NCBI RefSeq assembly: GCF_014636495.1
Contig: NZ_BMEM01000001.1
Span: forward strand, 542,195 to 606,194
Source: Ornithinimicrobium tianjinense
GTDB lineage: Bacteria; Actinomycetota; Actinomycetes; Actinomycetales; Dermatophilaceae
Direction: 5' to 3'
DNA: 64,000 bases
The notes beneath the pieces were generated by a model that was given only the letters and a program-made list of their open reading frames with translations, did no database searches and was not told where the DNA came from. A program made the translations under genes and the position numbers. Shown here one piece after another: positions 32,777-40,818 of the stretch (position 1 is the first letter of the stretch; every line of letters starts with the position of its first letter).

Positions 32777-34000
32777 ATGACGTCCGACACCCACCTTCTC
32801 GAGCCGGGCTCCGCCCCGGGGTATGCCGTCGCCGGCGACCCCGCGGTCCTCGCCGCCCTGGTCCGGGCGGAGGTGGCCTGGGTCGACGTCCTCGGCCGCG
32901 CGGGCATCGCGCCGGCGGGCCTCGGCGCCGCGCTGCGCTCCTCGCTCCAGGCGAGCCCGGTCGACCTGGCGTCCGTCGCGGGGCGCGGCGCGGACGGTGG
33001 CAACCCCGTCATTCCGTTGGTCGCCGACCTGCGCGAGCGGGCGGGCTCCGACGGGCGCTGGGTGCACGTCGGGCTGACCAGCCAGGACGTCCTCGACAGC
33101 GCGCTGATGCTCGTCGCCCGTGACGTCCTGGAGCTGGTCGCCGACGAGCTCACGGCCGCCGGTGACGCGCTCGCCGGACTCGTGGAGGCGCACCGGGGCA
33201 CGGTGATGGTCGGGCGCACGCTGACCCAGCACGCGGTGCCGATCACCTTCGGGCTCAAGGCAGCGCAGTGGCTGACGTCGGTGCAGGACGGCCTCGAGGA
33301 GATCCGCGCGGTCCGGGCCGGCCTGCCGGTCCAGGCGGGCGGTGCAGCGGGGACGCGCGCGGCATACCACCTGGTGGCCGGGGGCGCGGGTGAGGAGCTG
33401 GGCCGGGCCTGGGCGGAGGAGCTCCGTCTCACCTGGCCGGACCTGCCGTGGCACACGCGGCGCCGCCCGGTCACCCGCGTCGGCGACGTCCTCGCCGCCG
33501 TGCTGTCCACGCTCGGGCACCTCGCGACCGACGTGCTGAGCCTGGCGCGCCCCGAGGTCGCCGAGGTCGCCGAGGGCCGGGCCGAGGGGCGGGGCGGGTC
33601 CTCGACGATGCCGCACAAGCGCAACCCGGTGCTGTCCGTCCTCGTGCGCTCCGCGGCGGTCCAGGCCGGTCCGCTCGCGGGCGTGCTGCACCAGTGCGCC
33701 GCGCTCGCCGTCGACGAGCGCTCCGACGGCGCCTGGCACGCGGAGTGGCCCACGCTGCAGCGGCTCATGGTGCTCGCCGCCTCGACCGCCGTCACGAGCC
33801 GGGAGCTGGTGACGGGGCTGCAGGTCGACGTCGCGGCGATGTCGGCGCGGGCCGACGCGGCCGCCGAGGCGCTGCTGTCCGAGCCTCGGGGGCTGGCGGC
33901 CAGGACCGGACGGGACACCGACGACGACGTGAGCTCCTACCTCGGGAGCGCGGCCGCCCTGGCCGACTCCGCGGTGGGGCGCTGGAGGGGAGACCGATGA
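32777..34000 (+). CDS. pcaB: 3-carboxy-cis,cis-muconate cycloisomerase
   Basis: This 407-aa member of the fumarase/aspartase superfamily converts carboxymuconate to 4-carboxymuconolactone. The signature GGSSTMPHKRNP (about 275-286) with its flexible catalytic loop is intact, as are HVGLTSQDVLDS and GRTLTQHAVPITFG. The ATG at 32777 lies 10 bp after pcaG with no clear ribosome site, suggesting coupling. The stop overlaps the next gene by ATGA. Confidence 0.94.
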   Translation: MTSDTHLLEPGSAPGYAVAGDPAVLAALVRAEVAWVDVLGRAGIAPAGLGAALRSSLQASPVDLASVAGRGADGGNPVIPLVADLRERAGSDGRWVHVGLTSQDVLDSALMLVARDVLELVADELTAAGDALAGLVEAHRGTVMVGRTLTQHAVPITFGLKAAQWLTSVQDGLEEIRAVRAGLPVQAGGAAGTRAAYHLVAGGAGEELGRAWAEELRLTWPDLPWHTRRRPVTRVGDVLAAVLSTLGHLATDVLSLARPEVAEVAEGRAEGRGGSSTMPHKRNPVLSVLVRSAAVQAGPLAGVLHQCAALAVDERSDGAWHAEWPTLQRLMVLAASTAVTSRELVTGLQVDVAAMSARADAAAEALLSEPRGLAARTGRDTDDDVSSYLGSAAALADSAVGRWRGDR

Positions 34001-35172
34001 CCGACCTGACGCTGCGGGGCACCTGGCTGACGCCCGACCGAGGGCGCGACCTGCTGGTCGTCGGCCCCTCGCTCGGCACCGGCGTGGTGGCCCTCTGGGA
34101 CACCTGCGCCCAGGTGGTCGCGGGTCGCGGTGACGTGGACGTGCTCGGCTGGGACCTGCCCGGTCACGGTCACGGCGCCCCGGTGGACGAGCCGTTCACC
34201 GTCGAGGACCTCGCCGCGGCCGTCGTGCAGCTCGCGGGGTCGGTGCGCCCAGGGCAGGCGTTCGCCTACGCCGGCGTGAGCGTCGGTGGGGTCGTGGGCC
34301 TCGCGCTGGCCACCGGGTCCGCCCCGGTCACCGCGGTCTCGGTCATCTGCTCCGACGCCAGGGTCGGGACCCCGGAGGGCTGGCACGAGCGGGCCGACCT
34401 CGTCCGCCGGGCCGGCACGCCGGTCATGGTGTCCGGGTCGGTGCAGCGCTGGTTCGCGCCCGGCTTCGTCGAGCGCGAGCCGGCGGTCACGACGGGTCTG
34501 CTGACCACCCTCCAGCACGCGGACAAGAACTCCTACGCGCGGGTCTGCGAGGCGCTCGCCGCCGCCGACCTGCGGCCGGGGCTCGCCGGCATCGACGTGC
34601 CGGTGCTGGTGATCGCCGGTCGCCACGACGCGGTCTGCACCCCTGAGGCCGGCGAGGCGCTCGCCGCAGCCGTGCCCGGGGCCCAGCTCGTCGTCGTCGA
34701 GGACGCCGCTCACCTCGCCCCGGCGGAGTCGCCGACCGAGGTCGGCGAGGTGCTCGCGGACTGGCTGCACGGCATACCCCAGCAGGGCCGGACGTCGAGC
34801 CAGACCCACGCGGCGGGCATGCGGGTGCGCCGCGAGGTGCTCTCCGACGCGCACGTCGACCGCGCCGAGGCGCGCAAGAGCGCCCTCACCCACGAGTTCC
34901 AGGACCTCATCACCCGCTACGCCTGGGGGGAGATCTGGACCCGTCCCGGTCTCGACCGACGGATGCGCAGCGCGATCACCCTCACCGCGCTCATCGCCCA
35001 CGGTCACTGGGGCGAGCTGGAGATGCACGTGCGCGCCGCCCGCCGCAACGGCCTCAGTCGCGAGGAGATCGCCGAGGTGCTCCTGCAGTCGGCGATCTAC
35101 CTGGGGGTGCCGGCCGCCAACCACGCCTTCGGCATCGCCCAGCAGGTGCTCGACGAGGAGCCGCAGGAGTGA
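33997..35172 (+). CDS. pcaDC: Fused 3-oxoadipate enol-lactonase and 4-carboxymuconolactone decarboxylase
   Basis: This 391-aa fusion does two consecutive steps. Residues 1-255 are the alpha/beta hydrolase PcaD, with nucleophile Ser95 (GVSVGG), the acid in AGRHDAV and His in EDAAHLAPAE. Residues about 270-385 are the decarboxylase PcaC (GEIWTRPGLDRRMRSAITL, HGHWGELEMHVRAARRNGL, AIYLGVPAANHAF). The order PcaD-PcaC is the form called PcaL in rhodococci and streptomycetes. The product is 3-oxoadipate. The start overlaps pcaB (ATGA) and the stop overlaps the IclR gene (GTGA). Confidence 0.95.
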   Translation: MTDLTLRGTWLTPDRGRDLLVVGPSLGTGVVALWDTCAQVVAGRGDVDVLGWDLPGHGHGAPVDEPFTVEDLAAAVVQLAGSVRPGQAFAYAGVSVGGVVGLALATGSAPVTAVSVICSDARVGTPEGWHERADLVRRAGTPVMVSGSVQRWFAPGFVEREPAVTTGLLTTLQHADKNSYARVCEALAAADLRPGLAGIDVPVLVIAGRHDAVCTPEAGEALAAAVPGAQLVVVEDAAHLAPAESPTEVGEVLADWLHGIPQQGRTSSQTHAAGMRVRREVLSDAHVDRAEARKSALTHEFQDLITRYAWGEIWTRPGLDRRMRSAITLTALIAHGHWGELEMHVRAARRNGLSREEIAEVLLQSAIYLGVPAANHAFGIAQQVLDEEPQE

Positions 35173-35957
35173 GCGCGGTGACCGAGCAGGGTGAGGGGCG
35201 CGGCGGGGAGTTCGTCCAGTCGCTGGCCCGGGGCCTGGACGTGATCACGGCCTTCGACAGCCAGCACCGGAGCCTGACGCTGAGCCAGGTCGCCCAGCGG
35301 ACCGGACTCAACCGGGCCACCGCGCGGCGATTCCTGCACACCCTGCTCACCCTCGGCTACGTCCACCAGGAGGACCAGCGCTTCGCGCTCACGCCCCGGG
35401 TGATGCGCCTGGGCTACGCCTTCCTCTCCGGCCTGCCCCTGTCCGAGATCGCCCAGCCCCACCTCAAGGACCTATCCACGACGCTGGGGGAGTCGACCTC
35501 CGTGAGCGTCCTCGACGGGTCCGACGTGCTCTACGTCGCGCGCGTGCAGACGCACCGGATCATGGCCACCGCCATCCCCGTGGGCACCCGCTTCCCGGCC
35601 TACGCGACCTCCATGGGCCTGGTGCTCCTCGCCGGGCTGACCGAGGACGAGCTGGATCGCTACCTCGACACGACGGTGCTGGAGCCGATCACCGTCTACA
35701 CGGTCACCGACCCCCAGGTCCTCCGTGCCGAGCTGGCCCGGGTGCGCGAGCAGGGGTATGCCGTGTGCGACCAGCAGCTCTCGCTCGGGCTGCGCAGCGT
35801 CGCCGTGCCGATCCGCGAGGACGGCCGGGTCGTGGCCGCGATGAACTGCTCGATGCCGGTCCACGACGGCCGCACGCCCCACGAGCCGGTCGCCGTGGCG
35901 GACGTGCTCCAGCGGGGCGCCGCCCGGGTCGAGGAAGAGCTGGCCATGTCCCACTGA
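35169..35957 (+). CDS. pcaR: IclR-family regulator, PcaR/PcaU type
   Basis: This 262-aa regulator has an IclR helix-turn-helix (LTLSQVAQRTGLNRATARRFLHTL, in two parts about 37-60) and the effector domain (STSVSVLDGSDVLYVARVQ, YATSMGLVLLAGL, GLRSVAVPI). The close match to the Pca/Pob branch and its place as the last gene of the pca operon point to control by protocatechuate or 3-oxoadipate. The GTG at 35169 overlaps pcaDC. The GTTCG/CGAAC repeat before pcaH is its likely target. Confidence 0.9.
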   Translation: MSAVTEQGEGRGGEFVQSLARGLDVITAFDSQHRSLTLSQVAQRTGLNRATARRFLHTLLTLGYVHQEDQRFALTPRVMRLGYAFLSGLPLSEIAQPHLKDLSTTLGESTSVSVLDGSDVLYVARVQTHRIMATAIPVGTRFPAYATSMGLVLLAGLTEDELDRYLDTTVLEPITVYTVTDPQVLRAELARVREQGYAVCDQQLSLGLRSVAVPIREDGRVVAAMNCSMPVHDGRTPHEPVAVADVLQRGAARVEEELAMSH

Positions 35958-36004
35958 GCCGACCCCACGCCATACCTCCCCCCGACAAGGAAGTCACCCC
36001 ACCC

Positions 36005-37207
36005 ATGACTGAGCACGACATCCACCGCAGCCGCACGACGGTCGGCGTCGTCGGCGGCGGCCCCGCGGGCCTCATGCTCTCGCACCTGCTGCAGCGGCAG
36101 GGGATCGAGTCGGTCGTCATCGACACCAGGACCCGGGAGACCATCGAGACCACGCAGCGTGCCGGGATCCTCGAGGCGGGCAGCGTCCGGCTCCTCACCG
36201 ACACCGGGGTGAGCGACCGCGTGCTGCGCGACGGGTCGCGCCATGAGGGCATCGAGCTGCGCTTCGGCGGCGAGGGGCACCGGATCGACTTCGATGCCCT
36301 GGTCGGCGAGGCGGTGTGGCTCTACCCGCAGACCGACGTGTTCATCGACCTCGCAGACGCCCGCGAGCGGGACGGCGGGACGGTGCACTTCGGCGTGACC
36401 GACCCCGCGGTGGCGGGTGTGATCAGCGCGCTTCCGACGATGTCCTTCACCGACGCCGCCGGGCAGCGCCACGAGGTGAGCTGCGACTACCTCGTCGGTG
36501 CGGACGGGTCACGCTCGATGTGCCGCGGCGAGGTGCCCGACGACGTCGGGGTGCACCACTTCCGGGAGTACCCCTTCGCGTGGTTCGGGATCATGACGCA
36601 GGCGCCGATGAGCGCGCCGGAGCTCATCTACGCGCACAGCCCGCACGGGTTCGCGCTCATCTCCCAGCGCAGCGAGGTCCTGCAGCGGATGTACTTCCAG
36701 TGCGACCCCGACGAGGACCCGACGGCGTGGAGCGACGAGCGCGTCTGGACCGAGCTGGACCGACGCACCGCGCTCGAGGGCTTCTCCCTGGCCAAGGGGC
36801 CGATCACCGAGAAGGTCGTGCTGCGCTTCCGCTCCTTCGTGCTCGAGCCGATGCGGCACGGCAACCTCTTCCTGGCAGGCGACGCCGCGCACACCGTCCC
36901 CCCGACCGGCGCCAAGGGGCTCAACCTCGCGCTCATGGACGTCAAGGTCCTGGCCGAGGTGCTGGGCCGGGCGGTCAACGACGGCGAGACAGCCGCGCTC
37001 GACGAGTACTCGCCCCGCGCGCTCGAGCGGGTGTGGAAGGCCCAGCACTTCTCCTACTGGATGAGCACGATGCTGCACACCCTGCCCGGCGAGTTCGCCG
37101 CCTTCGACGCCGCCCGCCAGGTCGGCGAGCTCACCTCGCTCGTCCAGTCCGAGTCCGGCCGGCGGTATCTCGCCGAGGGATACACCGGCTGGCCCGAGCA
37201 CACCTGA
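36005..37207 (+). CDS. pobA: 4-hydroxybenzoate 3-monooxygenase
   Basis: This 400-aa FAD- and NAD(P)H-dependent hydroxylase makes protocatechuate from 4-hydroxybenzoate. The dinucleotide-binding GVVGGGPAGLMLSHLL (about 14-29), the second FAD motif FLAGDAAHTVPPTGAKGLNL and the substrate-region block QRAGILEAGSVRLL agree with PobA. The length is near the Pseudomonas enzyme (394 aa). The ATG at 36005 lies 47 bp after pcaR. AAGGAAG is present but about 12 bp upstream. Confidence 0.95.
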   Translation: MTEHDIHRSRTTVGVVGGGPAGLMLSHLLQRQGIESVVIDTRTRETIETTQRAGILEAGSVRLLTDTGVSDRVLRDGSRHEGIELRFGGEGHRIDFDALVGEAVWLYPQTDVFIDLADARERDGGTVHFGVTDPAVAGVISALPTMSFTDAAGQRHEVSCDYLVGADGSRSMCRGEVPDDVGVHHFREYPFAWFGIMTQAPMSAPELIYAHSPHGFALISQRSEVLQRMYFQCDPDEDPTAWSDERVWTELDRRTALEGFSLAKGPITEKVVLRFRSFVLEPMRHGNLFLAGDAAHTVPPTGAKGLNLALMDVKVLAEVLGRAVNDGETAALDEYSPRALERVWKAQHFSYWMSTMLHTLPGEFAAFDAARQVGELTSLVQSESGRRYLAEGYTGWPEHT

Positions 37208-37246
37208 CCACCTGACCCTGACCACCTGCCCCCTGACCAGCTGACC
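37204..37246. repeat. Short CTGACC repeats after pobA
   Basis: Five copies of CTGACC begin at 37204, 37212, 37218, 37233 and 37241, starting within the pobA stop codon. They fill most of the gap before the ABC transporter gene. No hairpin is formed. Confidence 0.6.
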
Positions 37247-37289
37247 CCCCATCACGGCCCCAGGGCCACGCCATACAAAGGAGACAACC

Positions 37290-38291
37290 ATGAAGCGCTC
37301 ACTCGCCCTCGTGACCGCGGCCATGACCGCGGCGCTGCTGACCTCGTGCAGCTCCGGCTCGCCGTCCTCCGACGCCCCTGCGGGGGGAGCCACCGACAAC
37401 GGTGCGCAGTCGGAGGCGGCCGGAGACGGCGAGCTCCGCTCGATCAAGGTCGGCGTCATCCCGATCGTCGACACCGCCCCGATCTACCTCGGTGACGCCA
37501 AGGGCTTCTTCGAGGAGGAGGGGCTCGACCTGGAGATCGTCGAGACCAGCGGCGGCGCGGCCGCCGTCCCCGGCGTCGTCAGCGGCTCCTTCGACGTCGC
37601 CTTCGGCAACACCGTGTCCGTGATGGTGGCCGCCGACCAGGGACTGCCGCTGAAGTACCTCACCAACGGACTGGCCACCACCGGCGAGGACCCCGACGTC
37701 GGTGCCGTGCTCGCGCCCGGCGACTCGGACATCGAGAGCGCCGGCGACCTCGCCGGCAAGACCGTCGCGGTGAACAACCTCAACAACATCGGCGACACCA
37801 CCATCCGGACCATCGTCGAGGCCGACGGCGGCGACCCGTCGACCATCGAGTTCGTCGAGATCGCCTTCCCGGACATGCCGGCCGCCATCGAGCGCGGCCA
37901 GGTGGACGCGGCCTGGGTCCTGGACCCGTTCAAGACCGGGGCGATGGACGCGGGCGCCAAGCTCGTGGCCAACAACTTCGCCGAGTTCGACCCCGAGCTG
38001 GACATCGCGGGTTACTTCACCACGATGGAGACCTTCGAGGAGGACAAGGAGCTCGTCGACGCCTTCACGGCGGCGATGACGAAGTCGCTGGAGTACGCAG
38101 CGGAGAACCCCGAGGAGGTGCGCGACATCGTCGGCACCTACACCAAGATGCCCGAGGAGGCCCGCGCCGCGATGACCCTCCCGCGCTACCGCGCCGACTT
38201 CAACCGCGAGGCGATGCAGAAGCTCGGCGAGGCCGCGGTGAAGTACGGCAGCCTCGACAAGGCGCCCGACCTGGACGCGCTGCTGCCGTGA
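37290..38291 (+). CDS. NitT/TauT-type ABC transporter substrate-binding lipoprotein
   Basis: This 333-aa binding protein has a lipobox LLTSC (Cys near 17) and a Ser/Gly-rich linker. The SsuA/NMT1-like core includes IPIVDTAPIYLGDAKGFFEEEGLD, GSFDVAFGNTVSVMVAADQG and AWVLDPFKTGAMDAGA. Proteins of this family bind sulfonates, pyrimidine precursors or aromatic acids. Within an island for hydroxybenzoates the ligand is probably an aromatic carboxylate, but the sequence does not prove it. AAGGAG stands 7 bp before the ATG. Confidence 0.85.
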   Translation: MKRSLALVTAAMTAALLTSCSSGSPSSDAPAGGATDNGAQSEAAGDGELRSIKVGVIPIVDTAPIYLGDAKGFFEEEGLDLEIVETSGGAAAVPGVVSGSFDVAFGNTVSVMVAADQGLPLKYLTNGLATTGEDPDVGAVLAPGDSDIESAGDLAGKTVAVNNLNNIGDTTIRTIVEADGGDPSTIEFVEIAFPDMPAAIERGQVDAAWVLDPFKTGAMDAGAKLVANNFAEFDPELDIAGYFTTMETFEEDKELVDAFTAAMTKSLEYAAENPEEVRDIVGTYTKMPEEARAAMTLPRYRADFNREAMQKLGEAAVKYGSLDKAPDLDALLP

Positions 38292-39133
38292 GCTCGTCCA
38301 CGGACGACGTCGCGCGCGCCGGGGCACCGGCGCGCGGACGCTCCCTGCACGACCGGCTGCTGTCGTGGCCGCCGGTCGTGCTGGGGGTGGCGGGGACGCT
38401 GCTGTTCCTGGGCGTGTGGGAGCTGGTGCCGGCGCTGGGCCTGGTGCCGGCGAAGTACCTCCCGCCGCCGAGCGAGACGCTGGGCATCTTCGCGCGGAAC
38501 CTGACGTTCGTGGACTTCTGGCTCGCAGTGTGGGACACCCTGCGCGGCTGGGGGCTTGGTCTGGCGTTCGCGGCGTCGGCGGCGCTGGTGATCGGGCTGG
38601 TGATCGGCGGGTCGGGCGTGCTGCGCCGGTTGACGCACTCCACGATCGAGTTCCTGCGGCCGGTGCCCTCGGTGGCGCTGATCCCGCTGGCGGTGCTGCT
38701 GTTCGGCTTCGACCTGGAGTCCAAGCTGATGCTGATCGTGTATGCCGCGTTCTGGCAGGTGCTGATCCAGGTGCTGTACGGGGTGGCGGACGTGGACCCG
38801 GTCGCCCGGAACACGGCTCGCTCCTTCGGGCTGGGCTACCTGGCGCGGGTGCGGCACGTGGTGTGGCCCACCGTCCTGCCCTACCTGATGACCGGGCTGC
38901 GGCTCGGGGCGGCGGTCGCGCTGATCCTGGCCGTGACCGCCGAGCTGGTGATCGGCAACCCGGGCCTGGGCCGGGAGATCGCGCTGGCGCAGTCCGGCGG
39001 TGCGACCGCCCCGATGTATGCCCTGGTCATCGCGACCGGCCTGCTCGGGGTGCTGATCAACGTCGTCTTCCGCGCGGTGGAGCGCCGGGCCCTGTCCTGG
39101 CACCCGTCGGTGCGGGCGGAGGTGGCCTCGTGA
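38288..39133 (+). CDS. ABC transporter permease (SsuC/TauC type), first
   Basis: This 281-aa permease has six hydrophobic segments and the inner-membrane EAA-like loop (NTARSFGLGYLARVRHVVWPT, in two parts, about 178-198). The GTG start at 38288 overlaps the binding-protein stop by GTGA. A second, divergent permease follows, so the channel is probably a heterodimer, unusual for SsuC-type systems, which generally use one permease gene. Confidence 0.85.
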   Translation: MSSSTDDVARAGAPARGRSLHDRLLSWPPVVLGVAGTLLFLGVWELVPALGLVPAKYLPPPSETLGIFARNLTFVDFWLAVWDTLRGWGLGLAFAASAALVIGLVIGGSGVLRRLTHSTIEFLRPVPSVALIPLAVLLFGFDLESKLMLIVYAAFWQVLIQVLYGVADVDPVARNTARSFGLGYLARVRHVVWPTVLPYLMTGLRLGAAVALILAVTAELVIGNPGLGREIALAQSGGATAPMYALVIATGLLGVLINVVFRAVERRALSWHPSVRAEVAS

Positions 39134-39903
39134 GGGCGCTGCGCAGCGTGTTCTACGTGGTGGCGCTGCCGGCGGCGCTGGTGGCGCTGTGGTGGCTGCT
39201 GACCCTGGGGTCGGACAGCTTCTGGGTGCCCCGGCCCGGCGAGCTGGTGAGCACCTTTCGGGAGGTGTGGATCGGCCCGCGGTTCATGGACGACGTCGTG
39301 CCCTCCCTGACCCGGCTCGCGGTCGGGCTCGTGCTGGCGATCGCCCTGGGGATCCTGGGCGGTCTGGCGATCGGGTCCTCCCGGGTGCTGCGCCGCCTGT
39401 CCGAGCCGGTGCTGGAGTTCTTCCGCGCCATCCCCCCGCCGGTGCTGGTGCCGATCCTCATGGTGCTGGTCGGGGTCAACGACACGATGAAGGTGCTGGT
39501 CATCGTGTCCGGCGCCGTCTGGCCGGTGCTGCTGAACACGATCGAGGGCGTGCGCGGCATCGACGAGGTCCTCTCCGACACCGCCAAGTCCTACGGGATC
39601 CACGGTACGTCGCGGATCACGATGCTGACCCTGCCCGCGGCGAGCCCGAACTTCATGACCGGCATCCGGCAGGCCCTGTCCATCGGGCTGATCCTCATGG
39701 TCATCTCGGAGATGTTCGCCTCCAGCTCGGGCCTGGGGTTCACCATCGTGCAGTTCCAGCGGTCCTTCGCGGTCACCGAGATGTGGAGCGGCATCGTGCT
39801 GCTCGGCCTGATCGGTGTGCTGCTAGCCGGCATCTACTCCTTCGTGGAGCGGCGCGTGCTGCGCTGGTACCACGGTCTGAAAGAGGTTGAGCAGAGTGAG
39901 TGA
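39130..39903 (+). CDS. ABC transporter permease (SsuC/TauC type), second
   Basis: This 257-aa permease has about six hydrophobic segments and the coupling loop DTAKSYGIHGTSRITMLTLP (about 157-176). It shares its fold with the preceding permease but differs throughout, so the pair is not a recent duplication. The GTG at 39130 overlaps the previous stop by GTGA, and the long open frame upstream belongs to the overlapping permease. Confidence 0.85.
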   Translation: MRALRSVFYVVALPAALVALWWLLTLGSDSFWVPRPGELVSTFREVWIGPRFMDDVVPSLTRLAVGLVLAIALGILGGLAIGSSRVLRRLSEPVLEFFRAIPPPVLVPILMVLVGVNDTMKVLVIVSGAVWPVLLNTIEGVRGIDEVLSDTAKSYGIHGTSRITMLTLPAASPNFMTGIRQALSIGLILMVISEMFASSSGLGFTIVQFQRSFAVTEMWSGIVLLGLIGVLLAGIYSFVERRVLRWYHGLKEVEQSE

Positions 39904-40813
39904 GACCACCCCCAGCCCCACGGGCCAGCCCGCCGCGCCCGGCGCCGCTGCCCCCAGCGCCCCCACCGCGCCGACCGCGCGGGAGGAACGGCAGGAGGTC
40001 CTGCTCTCGGTGCGCGGCGTGCGCAAGATCTACCCCAGCGCCGCCGGCCCGGTCGAGGCCGTGCGGGACCTGACCTTCGACGTGCGCCGTGGCGAGCTGG
40101 CCTGCATCGTGGGTCCCTCGGGCGCTGGCAAGACCACCCTGCTGAAGATCATCGCCGGGCTGCTCGAGCCCACCAGCGGCCAGGTGATCCTCGAGGGTGA
40201 ACCGGTCTCCGGCCCGCCTCGGACGATGGCCGTGGTGTTCCAGGAGTACGGCCGCTCCCTCTTCCCCTGGCTGACCGTGCGCGGCAACGTCGAGCTGCCG
40301 CTGAAGAACGCCCGCGTCCCCGCGGCCGAGCGGGCCCGGCGGATCGACGAGGCGCTCGAGGCCGTCGGGCTCGCGCACGCCCACAGGCGCTACCCCTGGC
40401 AGCTGTCCGGAGGTATGCAGCAGCGCGTCGCGATCGCCCGCGCGGTGGCCTACGAGCCGCACATCCTGCTCATGGACGAGCCGTTCGCCGCGGTCGACGC
40501 CCAGACCCGCGCCGACCTGGAGGACCTGGTCCGCGACATCTGGCACCGCCTGGGCGTCACGGTCCTGTTCGTCACCCATGACATCGACGAGTCGGTCTAC
40601 CTCGGCGAGCGCGTCATCATCCTCTCCTCCTCCCCGACCGTGGTCCAGGAGGACGTTCACATCGACCTGCCTGACGAGCGCTCCCAGCTGGAGACCCGTT
40701 CCACCAAGCAGTTCGCCGACCTGCGCCACCACATCTACGAGCAGATCCAGCTCGCCAAGGCCGGCATCGTCCCCGCCCAGATCGCCGCCGGCGTCACCCA
40801 GAAGGAGGTCTGA
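39896..40813 (+). CDS. ABC transporter ATP-binding protein (SsuB/TauB type)
   Basis: This 305-aa ATPase has Walker A GPSGAGKTT, Q-loop FQEYGRSLFPW, signature LSGGMQQRVAIARAVAY, Walker B ILLMDEPFAAVD and the H-loop THDI. The N-terminus has a disordered Ala/Pro/Thr-rich tail of about 35 residues. I prefer GTG 39896, which has AAAGAGG about 9 bp upstream, over TTG 39887. The start overlaps the permease end by 8 bp. It energises the importer formed by the three genes before it. Confidence 0.88.
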   Translation: MSETTPSPTGQPAAPGAAAPSAPTAPTAREERQEVLLSVRGVRKIYPSAAGPVEAVRDLTFDVRRGELACIVGPSGAGKTTLLKIIAGLLEPTSGQVILEGEPVSGPPRTMAVVFQEYGRSLFPWLTVRGNVELPLKNARVPAAERARRIDEALEAVGLAHAHRRYPWQLSGGMQQRVAIARAVAYEPHILLMDEPFAAVDAQTRADLEDLVRDIWHRLGVTVLFVTHDIDESVYLGERVIILSSSPTVVQEDVHIDLPDERSQLETRSTKQFADLRHHIYEQIQLAKAGIVPAQIAAGVTQKEV

Positions 40814-40818
40814 GCCGC

